Assembly: GCA_001179505.1 (NCBI GenBank)
Contig: CDMY01000954.1
Coordinates: 171,707-233,604, forward strand
Origin: Vitrella brassicaformis
Lineage: Eukaryota; Sar; Vitrellaceae
Reading direction: 5' to 3'
Length of the DNA: 61,898 bases
Made by a program: the position numbers and the translations under genes. Below are positions 35,301 through 46,965 of this stretch, piece by piece. The notes under the pieces are model-generated. The model did no database searches and was not told the DNA's origin. It saw nothing but the letters and a program-made list of their open reading frames with translations. The first letter of the stretch is position 1, and every line of letters begins with the position of its first letter.

Positions 35301-37128
35301 ATGTCGACTGAGGCGTATGTGTGTGAGAAGGAGGGCGCTTTGCTCAAGAAGCAGACCATCGAGCTGCCCAAGCTTTTGCCGCACCAAGTTCGCGTCAAGG
35401 TGGGCAGACGGCAGAAGAGGCACAAGGACATCGATCAGTGGTCAGCCATTCAGTCAGCGGGTCTCTCGCGCATGGCAGATGACTCACTGTGGCCTCTGCC
35501 ACACCGATTGTCACATGATGAAGAACGGTGCGTCGAGCGGCATATGCTTCAACAAGGGGGGGGGGACGATTCTCTCTCTCTCTCTCTCTCTCTCTGCGTA
35601 TGTAATACCATGTATGTGTCTGTCTGCCCCCTCCCTCCCCGTCTGTAGATTGGGGCGCCTCGTGTTTCCCCATGGTGCCCGGCCACGAGGGCGTTGGCAC
35701 GGTCATCGAGGTCGGAGACATGGTCAAGACACACAAAGTTGGCGAACACGTCGGCATCGGCTGGATCCGCGCCTCATGTGTGTGGGCTTCTACAAAGAAA
35801 CAAACACGCGACCAACCAGCCATCAAATGAACGACTGGTATGTGTCTCTATGAATGAATGGTGTGTGTGTGTGTGTGTGTGTGTGTATTTAGGCACAACA
35901 TGCGACAACTGTCTCAAAGGGTTCGACAACATCTGCCTGGCGGGATACCAGGGCACGTACCTCGGCAGCGCTGCCATGTACGGCTGTTTCGCCAAGGAGA
36001 TGGTCATCGACGCCCGCTTCGCGTTCCCCATCCCGCCGGAGATCCCGCTGGCCTACGCCGCGCCCCTGCTGTGTGCCGGCATCACCGTGTACTCGCCGCT
36101 GAGAGACTACGCTGAGTGCGGCACACGCGTGGGAATCATCTCAGTTGGTGGATTGGGTCACCTGGCGATTCAGTTCGCCAAGGCCATGGGATGCGAGGTG
36201 GGTAGGTGGTGGGTGGGCGGCCGACATACGTCGAGTGACACCAAACACACGGAGGGAGAGGGAAAGCCAAACCATTGGGCCTGTGATGTGATGTGATGTG
36301 ATGTGATGTGATGCGTATGTGCAGGTGACGGTGTTCAGCGGCTCGCCCAAGAAAGAGGATGAGTGCCGCAAGTTCGGAGCTCACAAGTTCGTCTGCAGCA
36401 AAGACCCAAAGGCGATGGAGGCGCAGGCCGGCACACTCGAGCTCATCCTCAACACATGCCCCAATCGACCCAACCGTGAGCACACCCATACCCATACCCA
36501 TACCCATGCACGCAGCACCTCTTGTACGTCTGTCTCTGCATTTGTGCATTCATGTAGACGTATCTGAACATCCTGCGCCCGAACGGCATTTGGTGTACAT
36601 GGGCATCGCGAGCAAGGACGCGCAGCCGATCCAGCTGCAGCACATGCCCCTCATCTTCCAGCAGAAAAAGGTGACGCCTTGCTGTATGTATGTATGTATG
36701 TATTCGATCCACAAATCTTTCAATTCGTTATGGATGGATTTCCCTCTGCATGCCAGGTTGTCGGCAGCATCGTCGGAGGCGCCAGGTGGGGTGGGCGGCC
36801 GACATAGACATACACAGACACACAGGCTTGGCTGTCTTCCCTCCCTCCCCCTCCCTCCCTCCCTCCCAGATACTCCAACGAGATGATGCGTGTGGCCGCC
36901 ACCCACAACATCAAGCCCGACATCGAGTGCGTACCCTTCGACAAAGTCAACGAGGCCTGCGACCGCCTGCTGGCCGGCGACCTGCAGGCCTACCGTCTGG
37001 TCCTGGTGCACGAGGGCGGTGAGGAGAAGGACGGCGAGCCTATTTTCACCAAGGCCCGGCGCAGCTTCGAGGTTGACGCCCAGTGGATGACCGACCAACT
37101 CGCCAAGGGGGCCAAAGGAGGCGACTGA
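35301..37128 (+). CDS. Zinc-dependent alcohol dehydrogenase (cinnamyl-alcohol/YahK type)
   Basis: Eight exons (35301-35399, 35479-35527, 35649-35777, 35893-36197, 36325-36475, 36558-36670, 36757-36785, 36870-37128) close to 377 residues, the normal length of the family. Catalytic-zinc residues are seen in THCGLCHTDC and the GHEGVGTV motif. The four structural-zinc cysteines are in SCTTCDNCLKGFDNIC, split by an intron. The nucleotide-binding motif is VGGLGHLAIQFAKAMG. The protein should reduce aldehydes with NADPH in the cytosol; substrate is unknown. Exon 6 shows an oddity: its first ten codons read TYLNILRPNG, a family motif, in a different frame from the one required by the flanking splice phases, after which the correct frame (LVYMGIASKDAQP) resumes. 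See findings. Confidence 0.85.
36286..36313. repeat. (TGATG)n tandem repeat in an intron
   Basis: Five to six copies of a TGATG pentamer lie in the intron between exons 4 and 5 of the alcohol dehydrogenase gene. Confidence 0.7.
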
Positions 37129-37879
37129 CTCACTGAGACATCGTGGATGGATGGATGGATGGATTGCCAACCGGCAAGAGCTTGTTTCTTCTGGTTGTGT
37201 GCTGTCTTCTATCGCCTTGTGTCGTATTTGCTCATTCGTCTGTGTGTTCAAGAGAGGGAGGGACGGCGGGGGAGGGATGGGCAGAGTGAGAGTCGATTGG
37301 CCGTGGAGAAGTAACAGATAAGAGAGCGTAGTGTATTGTCGGAGTGCCCTTTGTTAGTGAGAAACAATGACAAGTCATGTCTCTGCCTGCACTGTCAGTC
37401 TGTCTGTCAGTCTGTCTGTCAGTCTGTCAGTCAGTCTGTCAGTCTGTCAGTCTGTCAGTCTGTCAGTCTGTCAGTCTGTCAGTCTGTCTCTGTTTCTCCA
37501 TCTGTTTCTCTCTCTGTCTGCCTTGCGTGTGTGGTCTTTTCCCATATGAAAAGGGCCACGCACAGGCAGGACCCATTTGGGGACACATGCAGACACTGTG
37601 TAAGACGAAACGAAGGGGGGACACACGGCAACAACGCATTAGTACGGCAAGTGAATGCTACAGAAGACCTTTCATGCCGCTGCGCGTCTTTGCAAATTGC
37701 GAGCTTAGAAATCCGACGATCGGCAGCTTTTTGAAGCGCCTCGCTTTGTTCGGGGCGGCATTCTTAGAGCTCCTCGGTTGCCACGGCGCTGTGTCCTTTG
37801 CCAGTGATCTAACTACGTGAGCAGTGCAGGGGCCGCCTCCTGTGCTGCCATCCCTCTGCCGCGCGTCTACCGTCGTTGG
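37129..37879. other. Spacer with a tandem repeat
   Basis: No firm gene. A short open frame at 37675-37821 (MPLRVFANCELRN) has a fair GTGAGC donor but cannot be joined in frame to the next exon. It may be upstream-ORF or 5' UTR sequence of the gene starting at 37880. Confidence 0.35.
37396..37490. repeat. Tandem TCAGTCTG / TCTGTCTG octamer repeat
   Basis: About eleven near-perfect eight-base units in a row, without spacers. It is a simple-sequence array and not CRISPR-like. Confidence 0.85.
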
Positions 37880-39826
37880 ATGAAGAGAGTGCCCGGTGAG
37901 CAACACAAACGACGCCCTGCTGCAGAAGGCTGTGCATGCGCAGTCGGCCATTCGCCTCATCATTCGTGTGGTTTGGTGGTGACACTGTGTGTGTCAGTCA
38001 CCTTATCGAATCAGTTTGACGTGACAGAGCTGTTGAAGAAAGGCATCATCCATGGTGATAATGTTACCGAGAAGTACCACATCGCGAAGCTGCTTCAGGT
38101 ACAGTGACCGACAACACACGACGGGGATCACGAGACGAGTGCATGTGTGTGTGTGTGTGGTCTTTGTGCAGAAGTACTGCCGTGTCAAGTTGCAAGTGAA
38201 GGTTGAAGAAGGCGTCACATGTGGCCTGCCTCTCAACTGGAGTGTGGTCGGCCGCGTGTGCAATGGCGAGGTGGTCGCGGCGGGGCCACGCTGGTGCGAA
38301 CTCAGGCGAAAGGAGGCATCACCCAGCAGCGGCGGTGGCGGCGGCAACGATGCTGGGAGGCCCCAGGAGGTTGCCAGGAACGCCCGCATCGCCGGCAGCC
38401 TCGCGCCGCCCCGGCTGAGTGCGAAGTCGCCATGCAATAGCCTCGCCCTGGCTGAGGTGGATGAGCTGGTGTGCGCCCATCGGGTGATCGGTGCGACGTT
38501 CGAGAGCGATGCGCAGGACGAGCGCTGGACGGGCAAGGCGGTGTCGGCGCTGGTGAATGAGCTGCTGAGCACGTCCACAGCCGTGCTGGACCTGCCGGCC
38601 ATCGATGTGGCCCTCATCGACGGCACATGGTGAGGAGGGAGGGAGGGAGGCCCAGAGGATATCCATGCATCCCTCTCCACCTTTGTGTTGTCCATGAGTG
38701 TGTGTGTAGGTATGCGCTCAGCAGTCGTCGTCTGGTGGCCTTGCAGATGTTCAAATTCAAGCTGAAGGGTATCCTGGCGGCCGACGACACATCGGGCTGC
38801 CGCGATTGGTTCGCCCGCACATACCCCAACGGAAAGGTGAGCGGTGAGGAAGGACACCACAACATACAACAAACACATGACGATCGCCTCTTAGACACGC
38901 CTTTTGCCCTCTTACCTGGATACAGGTGTTTTGCCGTGTGGTTCCCCGCCATGCCCCGCAGCTGCCCAGTCGCGGCTCTGTGCTCCGGCCGCCGACCAAC
39001 GCGGGCAGCATTCGGGACGAGAAGCTCCGCCTGGGGGGGCTGGGGCGGCTGACAGGGGGAGGGGGGACGCGACTGGGGATCATGATGCGACGCTTTGCCA
39101 TGCGAAAACGAACACTGAATAGTGGTAAGATGACGATGCAAGCAGAACGGCGCGACAGTCGCTGACAAAAAATCCGTCCCTGTGTGTGTGTGTGTGTGTG
39201 TGTGTGTCTTACGTGTGTGTGCAGGCGGCCGTTGTTTGCTGCATCCTGCGTTTGCGGCGATGTCGAAGAAGAAGCGCGCTGGCAAGGACAGCGTGAAGGC
39301 GGACAAGAAGGAGAGTGCTGGTCACGATGGGGACGGTGATGGTGTCAAGGAGGGCTCGCATGACGATACGGTGGTGCTGCACTCGCCTAACGACATGGTA
39401 TGGATCTGGAGCAACCGAACTGGTCAGCGGAGCGGCAGGCAACAGACGGCTGCCTGCGTCCATGCGGGTGGACCCATGTGTGTGTGTGTGTGTGTGTGTC
39501 AGGTGTGTTGTCTCGTGTGGATGGTGAGGAGGCTGCATCGCTGCTGAGTCAGGCAAAGGGAGGGATCCGCCACATGGGCAAGAGGCGACGACCTGTGGAA
39601 AGTGAGAAGGGGACGAAGAGGCAGGAGGGCATTGGCAAGCAAGACCGGATGAGCTCATCACTTGGCTGTGTGTGCAGGTGCGTACACGAGGGCTGAGTTG
39701 GCGAGGTCGGCGGATGCGTCCTATGTGGACGGCTCCATTGCTCGCAGCCGCGCCGTCACGCAGGCCATCGAGCGCGCCTCACACAAGATCGCCAATGCCG
39801 CAAAGGCCGACGTCAACGTAGAGTAG
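37880..39826 (+). CDS. Hypothetical protein
   Basis: Eight exons (37880-37895, 37998-38098, 38172-38629, 38710-38836, 38926-39124, 39225-39422, 39503-39601, 39678-39826) close to about 448 residues. I recognise no family. The N-terminal third looks globular (NQFDVTELLKKGIIHGDNV, TCGLPLNWSVVGRVCNGEV), followed by a Gly/Asn insert and a helical stretch (AVSALVNELLSTSTAVLDLP). A Lys-rich segment (MSKKKRAGKDSVKADKK) and a helical Ala-rich tail end the protein. The start in a 16-nt first exon (MKRVP) is the weakest point; a start further upstream through another exon is possible. The exons after 38172 are well supported by splice borders and frame. Confidence 0.55.
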
Positions 39827-40405
39827 CCATTCATTCGACCAATGGAGCGAGCCATGCAGAAGGAAGGAAGACTGTTTAGCCAAGAGAGTTGCGTAGTACT
39901 ACGCGTGCATGTGGAGGGTGGCTCTGTGACTGTCTGCCGTGAGTGGATGGTTTTGTCTGTCTGGCTGGCTGCCTTGTAGAATAACAGCTGCTGCTTGTCA
40001 GTCAGTGGTTCTGTTTGCCCTCGTGTGCCGTTTTGTGGGTGAGGAGAGGCCGATGCATGTGCTGTGTGCGGCGTGGCTGACTGAGAGATGAGGGAGAGAC
40101 AAAACTATGCAAAAAGCATGAACGTCTCAGGTGCATGACATGACCGGTATCATTGACTTGGCATTGGGTTGACAACTAACGGCGCTGAGCCGCACACATC
40201 GCATTCACAACCCCACCCCCTCGTCCATGGCTGTGAGGGATCCCATCTCAGATGTCATTGTCTGTGGTAGTGTACACCGGCCATCAGACACACCCGTCCG
40301 TATGCATATCATCCGCCTCGCTCTCACAATCCGCCACCATTGCAATCGCGCACACGCCACTCGCACACAGCCACTTTGCAACAGACAGACAGACAGCTGT
40401 GGCCA
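39827..40405. other. Spacer before the cyclin duplication
   Basis: No gene seen; probably the 3' UTR of the hypothetical gene and intergenic DNA. Confidence 0.4.
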
Positions 40406-41019
40406 ACCAACCGAAGAAGCGCAAGGACGGACGGACGGACACCCAGACAGACAGACAGACAGCCCAAAACAGACGGACAGCCAGCCAGCCGGGCTGGTGG
40501 GCGGGAAGGGGTAGCGACAGACGTCCACCCACCACGGTGAGAGAGAGAGGGAGCGGGCGTCCTCCCGTAGAACATACGTAGACATGTGCTTACAGGAGTA
40601 CGCCCCTTTTATGTAGATATGTACGTATGTGTGCCTGCGACTCTCTCTCCCTCTCGGGTGGCCGTCTAGCTAATCTCCCCACACACACTTGTTTGTCGCC
40701 CACCATGCCCAAAACAACACACACACACACACACACAGGCCCAAAAAGAAGACCGACCGAACACCCACCCCCTCACACACACGGCCAGGCGTAGGCACAG
40801 AGACAGACAGACAGACAGACAGGTCCACCACCAATGTGAGTGAGAGAGCGGGCACTCTCCCGCCTGCGCATGACATACACACGTATGTATATGCAGACAT
40901 GTACAGACAGGAGTACGCCCCCAAGCTGTTCTCGCCTCAGATCGCTCGCATCCTCCGCTCAGTCCCAGCCCTCTCACTCACATACAATAGGTGTTCTCCC
41001 AAAAAGGAGGGAGTACACC

Positions 41020-41319
41020 NNNNNNNNNNNNNNNNNNNNNNNNNNNNNNNNNNNNNNNNNNNNNNNNNNNNNNNNNNNNNNNNNNNNNNNNNNNNNNNNN
41101 NNNNNNNNNNNNNNNNNNNNNNNNNNNNNNNNNNNNNNNNNNNNNNNNNNNNNNNNNNNNNNNNNNNNNNNNNNNNNNNNNNNNNNNNNNNNNNNNNNNN
41201 NNNNNNNNNNNNNNNNNNNNNNNNNNNNNNNNNNNNNNNNNNNNNNNNNNNNNNNNNNNNNNNNNNNNNNNNNNNNNNNNNNNNNNNNNNNNNNNNNNNN
41301 NNNNNNNNNNNNNNNNNNN
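41020..41319. other. Assembly gap (300 N)
   Basis: Unknown bases inside duplication copy 1. The matching part of copy 2 (about 46411-46934) is ~520 bp long and consists of ACAG/ACGG/GCAG short repeats, so the true missing length is probably nearer 500 bp than 300. Confidence 0.9.
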
Positions 41320-42252
41320 GGCAGGCAGGCAGGCAGGCAGGCAGGCAGAAAGAGGGAGGGAGGGCGAGAGTAACACAGAGAGATGAGTGAGGTGGGTGCT
41401 TGTTCGTCGATCGGGCAGCTCACGATGCCACGCGATTGGGTGCGCTTCTCGTGAGCCGCTGAATGACCGAGAACCCGCATGCAGTCTGCCGCCACATATA
41501 TTCGTCCCTTTGCTGTCTTTTCCTTGTCTTTCCTGCAGGGAGGGCCCTGCCGGCCCCTCCGTCCAGTCCACTCGCTGGGTGGCATGAATTCAGTCAGCTA
41601 CTCCTCCACTCACTCCTTCCTGCCTCCCGCCCTCCTGTGTGTTGTGTCTGCCTGGCTTTGCGTGTGTGGGTGCCTGCCTGTCGTGGGAGGTCAAAACAAA
41701 CAGGCACAGAGAGAGAGAGAGAGGGTCGTGTCATCTTGTGGCTACAGTGGGTCGGTCCTGGATGGATGGATGGATGGGTGGCGGCGGTGAGTCATTTGCC
41801 CGGCAGGCAGACAGACAGACATTTGCACGCCATACAGACATACATGCAGGCAGGCAGAAGGACGAGCCTCCATTCCCCCCTCCCAGCCCCTCTCTGTGTT
41901 TCTCTTTCCGTGTGGTTGGTGTGAGTTGGTCACGGGGGCGGGTGGGCTGTGGGGATGGGGGAAGAATCAGCCAACCAGCCAGCCACTCAGACAGACAGAC
42001 AGACGAGCACTTTCGCGCCAACATTTCATTCCATTGCATCTCACTCTCACAGACAGACAGCCAGCCAGACAGACAGACGGACAGACAGACAGCCAGGCCG
42101 ACGGACGTTACGTTGGCAGCTTAGCTACCCGTATGCATCGATCGCATCCATCTGCACACCAACACAACACAACACAAGACAGTGTTGGCTGGGGGCGTTG
42201 GCTCACTCACATCGTGTGGAGGTATGTGTGTGTGTGTTTCTGGGTGGGGCAA

Positions 42253-44523
42253 TCAGTCGTAGAAGGCCGAAGCGAACTTGTAGTTGGCCGGCGTCGACCA
42301 CTTGGCAATGCAGGCGTCCTGCTTGCCCTGCAGGACAGGACACACAGAGGGGCATACACAGAGGGGCAGTGGGGCCATCCATCCATCAACTCATTCAGTC
42401 ATTGGAGGTGTTGTGTGGGGTGTTGCGTACGATGGCTATGTGCGGCCTGTTCAGAGATCGGAGGAGCCTGCTCATCTCCTTGTAGCAGGGCATCAGCTGA
42501 GACTTCTGCAGCCCCGTCACACGCTTCAACGCCTCCGTCTGCACACACAAGAAAGAGGAAGGCACGGTAGACAGCACAGCCGCACACACACACATGTGTC
42601 AGGACTGTGTGTCGGTTAATGTGTGGCCCCCCTCCCATCGCCTCACTCACTGACCCAGCTGTCCTCTCCGTGTCGGGGCTGGCCCTCCATGAGCAGCCAC
42701 ATCTTGCGGGTCGTGTACACCGCCGCAGCCTGACAAAGGGATAAAGGGATGGATGGATGGATGGATGGATGTCGCTTGTGTGCGGCTCAAGTGGGCTGAC
42801 ATACCGAGATGATGTTGGATTTGTATTGAGAGAATGTGTAGTCCGTCAACGCCAACTCCTGCACACACAGAGAGAGAGAGACCCCATGGCAGGTACGTAA
42901 GATGCACACACCACTGTGACCCGTCCATCCATCCATCCATCCGTCTGTATGTCCGTCTGTCTGTCTGTCTGTCTGTGTGCGTGTAAACCGTGTTTAAGCA
43001 CCGCACCTGGAGGAACTGCACGAATGCGTGGTCCTTAGTGTCCGGAGGGATGCCGCCGGCCTTGGCGAACCGGTCGCTGAACGCACAGTAGGTTGAGCTC
43101 GGCAACTCCATCCCGGTCGTCCTAAACACCACACAACACACAACACACACATACGTTGGTTGAATAATGGGAGAGACGGGGACAAAGGGCTGGCTCTTCC
43201 CACGTGTGTGGATTTGATGTGTGTGTATCCACTTGACTTACATGAGGATGTGCTGTTCGATCCTGAGGAAGTCGACGCGAGTGTAGGTGCGGTCCCCCTT
43301 GTCCATGGGCACCTCGTTCATGAGTGTGACGAGGTCGTTGATGACCACCGGCTCACGCTCCTCGTACTTGGACGCTATCAGCAAACACGTGTAACCCACC
43401 TGGTGGCAGCAAATAAGTGGATGGATGACACAACACATAAACAACACCCATATGTTATGTGTGTGTGAGTGATTGTGCGTTGTGTGAGTGAGTGCGGTGT
43501 GTGTATGGTCGTACTTACCGCCACGAGGTTGTGGTGGAACAAATTCTCTCCCTTGGTCCACACTGATTGACACCAATGACACACACACACACCAGGCCGC
43601 CAATTAAGACAGACGTGTGTGGCTATGTGCGGTGAGTGACTGTGGTGCGGTGTGTCATTTGTGTGGTCAGTATGGCTCCCTCACTCCACTCACGTGTGTG
43701 TATGTAGTAGTCGAGGAGCCGCACCGCCAGCGGCAGGGCCTCCTTCCACACACACATGCGGCTGCAGCCGTCCAAGATGCGATCCACAACGTAGCCGCGC
43801 AACTCCTTGAAGGCGTCGCCGCAGTTGCTCAGAAAGTCCACAGACAAGGCATACTTGTCCTGTTGAGTTGACAGACACCACCCACATGACATGAATGACC
43901 ACACCCATCTCTCCCTCTATGCTAAACCCGCCCTCTCCCTCTTTCTTTTCGCTGACTTACGCCTTGTCCGTGTGCGAGGTTGAGGGACGGGTACTGGGAC
44001 ATCATGTGGCCGTCCTGCATCTCCTGGTTGGTGAGGTCGGGCGATAGGGACTTGAGCCGGGCTGCCCCATTGCCCAGCGCCAGGTCACGGTCCTTGGCGT
44101 TGAGCTGCTGCAACTCCTTGAGCTCCTTCTGGGCCTGCTCCTGCAGCTGCTGCCGCAGCTCCTTGGCGACCCGACTTGCCTGACGCTCTGAGTCGATGCC
44201 CGGCTGCAGAAACTCATCGCTCCCGCGGCCGCTTCGCAACTGGTAACGGGACTTGCGCGGCTCCTGATATGCATACATGCATCTTCCGTATGGCCCTGCT
44301 GTCTGCCCGCCATCCCGTTTCTTTCTTTTGACGCCTGGCTGGCTTCTCCCTCTCAGCGGTGCATACCTTGGCTTTGGAGTAGGGACCCGTCGGCCCTGAG
44401 CCACCGCGTTTGTTCGAATTCGAATCCTGCAGTGCCAACACACACACACACACACACGCATGTGTCAATGCCCGCATGCATTCACGTCCTGCTGCCCCTT
44501 TCATACCTCCTTACCTTGGGCAT
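42253..44523 (-). CDS. Mitotic-type cyclin, copy 1
   Basis: Eleven exons (44523-44515, 44426-44367, 44263-43961, 43859-43694, 43562-43519, 43399-43242, 43121-43007, 42858-42805, 42729-42655, 42538-42431, 42327-42253) close to 388 residues. A charged, Gln-rich N-terminus of ~125 residues precedes the cyclin box: KEALPLAVRLLDYYIHT, GENLFHHNLVAV, GYTCLLIASKYEEREPVVIN with the conserved Lys/Glu pair, and RTYTRVDFLRIEQHILM. The second cyclin fold follows (ELALTDYTFSQYKSNIIS and AVYTTRKMW). It resembles A/B-type cyclins, which activate a CDK; no clear destruction box (RxxL) was identified. The nine-base first exon (Met-Pro-Lys) recurs in all three copies, which supports the start. Confidence 0.85.
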
Positions 44524-44897
44524 CCTATCCCGAGGAGAATGATCAATGTGACAATTCAACGTCAAGTCTTCGACAACTCTCAACAGGTACGGACGTACGG
44601 CTACGTCCGTCCACTGGTCCAACTCTCAACACGCGCCTTTTCTTTTTCCTCCCCTCTCTCACATGTGAGGAAGCAGTTTCACGGAAGGAATGGGATCCAC
44701 TCATCCTGTCCATTGCCATGAGATGCGCTGCTGCCCATCCTGCACCTTGATGTGTCCATAATCTGTCCATGATCTGTCGATGATCTCTGTTGGCACCGAC
44801 AAGGTGAGTGAAACGCGGTGCGTTTCGCCGTACATCCATGCATGCTAAGCCCGCAGGCAGCGTTTCAGGGACGCGAACTTCCATTGAAGCGTCCACC

Positions 44898-45189
44898 ATG
44901 TGTGTGACAACACGATCCCGCCGGTGGAAGGATTACGCCTTTGTGGAGATCTACGACTATGAGCGCCTGCAGCCAGACAGCGGATCAATTACTACTGTCA
45001 AGGGACTCCCATGCAGGTGAGGACTCATGTACCAACAAGCGCCTGACTGCTGCAACCTTCTCTTCTGTCTTGTCCAGATCCGCGTGGGGACGGACATGTT
45101 GGCCCTGCAGACGTACGTATCTTCGCTGCGTCACCGACGAGGGCCTGCCATTCCGACCGGGGGAGGCCGCGCTTGAGTGTGTTCAGTGA
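44898..45189 (+). CDS. Possible short gene, unknown function
   Basis: Two possible exons (44898-45016, 45078-45189) join at GTGAGG/CCAG borders in phase 2 and give 76 residues, starting MCVTTRSRRWKDYAFVEIYD. It lies in the unique spacer between the two cyclin units. The first exon looks coding, the second less so; reading it in another frame gives IRVGTDMLALQT, which also looks protein-like. It may be a remnant of a broken gene. From 45190 to 45764 I see nothing supported. Confidence 0.25.
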
Positions 45190-45764
45190 GTGTGTTCAGT
45201 GAGTGTATGCCAAGCACCGCCGGCCACCAGACACCGGCCCCATCATTTGCGACAGAGGCCAGGACAGAGGCGTCAGCTATGGCAGCTATTTGGTGGTTCC
45301 GATCACGACACGCAACGAGTGGTTCCGCAGCTGGAGGCCACATGCGCCGAGAGGATCGTTGCTGTCCTCTCCAAGGCCATCTCTACCCTGCTGACGCCCG
45401 ACGTGAAAAGCCGCCGACGTATCTAAGTGGCCTCGTGCATCACTGGCAGTTTTGATGTCCTGTTCTGGCGACGAGTGAGTGGCGGCAGGAGATCGAGTGG
45501 GAGCGTGCATGTGTGTGTGGGGAAACGAACGCACCGCATGAGGGGGTGTGGTGTGTAGTCGAGCGAGACGGTCTGTGGTCACTCAATCATCGGCGGATGG
45601 GTGGGTGGGTGTGAATAATGACTGTATGACATACATACACGCAGGGGACTCTTTTGTTTTGTATATATTCATCCAAGCAGCACTTGATCGGTCTGTCGAA
45701 GCGTCTCATCTGTATGTATATGCATCCACACACACACACACACAGCCAGCCAGCCAGCCAGCCA

Positions 45765-46934
45765 GCCAACCGAAGAAGCGCAAGGACGGACGGACAGACG
45801 GACGGACGGACACCCAGACAGACAGACAGACAGCCCAAAACAGACGGACAGCCAGCCAGCCGGGCTGGTGGGCGGGAAGTGGTAGCGACAGACGTCCACC
45901 CACCACGGTGAGAGAGAGAGGGAGCGGGCGTCCTCCCGTAGAACATACGTAGACATGTGCTTACAGGAGTACGCCCCTCTTGTGTAGATATGTACGTATG
46001 TGTCCGTACGAGTGCCTGCGACTCTCTCTCCCTCTCGGGTGGCCGTCTAGCTAATCCCACCCACACACACTTGTTTGTCGCCCACCATGCCCAAAACAAC
46101 ACACACACACACACACACACACAGAGGCCCAAAAAGAAGACCGACCGAACACCCACCCCCTCACACACACGGCCAGGCGCAGGCACAGAGACAGACAGAC
46201 AGACAGACAGACAGGTCCACCACCAATGTGAGTGAGAGAGCGGGCATTCTCCCGCCTGCGCATGACATACACACGTATGTATATGCAGACATGTACAGAC
46301 AGGAGTACGCCCCCAAGCTGTTCTCGCCTCAGATCGCTCGCATCCTCCGCTCAGTCCCAGCCCTCTCACTCACATACAATAGGTGTTCTCCCAAAAAGGA
46401 GGGAGTACACCCATGGCCGTCTCCCTTCCACAACAAAAGGAAACACAAACCCACACAGACCGAAATTAAACTAAGACAATAGCCGACCGAAAAACACGAC
46501 AGACAGACAGACAGACAGACCGTTCCCCTCACATACATACATAAATCCATCGACACGGACGAAAACAGCGGACAGTAAAACGGCCGGGTACTCGACTCAC
46601 TCACTACACGAACGACAGACATAAATCACAGACAGACAGACGGACAAAGAAAGAAAGGCCATCGACAAATCGATCAATCGGTCAGCCAGCCAGCGATTGG
46701 CAGCACACACAGCACACACATGACAATTAAGATCATAAATGAATGTGTGCAGACAGACGGACGGACACCAACCGCACACACGTCACTCACTGAATTAACA
46801 AGCACTTGAACTCATCCATCAGCCGAGACAGACAGACAGACGGACAGACAGACAGCTGTGTGTGTCGACACGCACGGCACACAATGGGCACTCACCAGAC
46901 AAACGCGGCATGCACCGCCATCAACCAACTCCGG

Positions 46935-46965
<31 letters not shown>

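Larger units (their letters stand above)
40406..44690. repeat. Tandem duplication unit, copy 1 (with cyclin gene)
   Basis: This block matches 45765-50340 in the same orientation. It begins near GAAGAAGCGCAAGGACGG and ends about 170 bp past the cyclin start codon. The left noncoding part (40490-41019, and 41328-41760) is almost base-identical to copy 2, while cyclin introns and exons show many differences. Between the two units lies about 1.07 kb of unshared DNA. Confidence 0.9.

Noticed and set aside
35565-35595. G-run followed by a CT run in an alcohol dehydrogenase intron as a possible structural element
   Set aside because: It sits where most introns have polypyrimidine or TG repeats; nothing beyond ordinary intron composition is visible.
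37396-37490. Regularly repeated unit resembling a CRISPR array
   Set aside because: Units are eight bases with no spacers; this is a microsatellite in a eukaryotic genome.
45587-46369. 260-codon minus-strand frame
   Set aside because: It is read through ACAG/CACA simple repeats in the duplicated noncoding flank and translates to Cys/Val/Leu/Ser repeats; its counterpart in copy 1 is broken.
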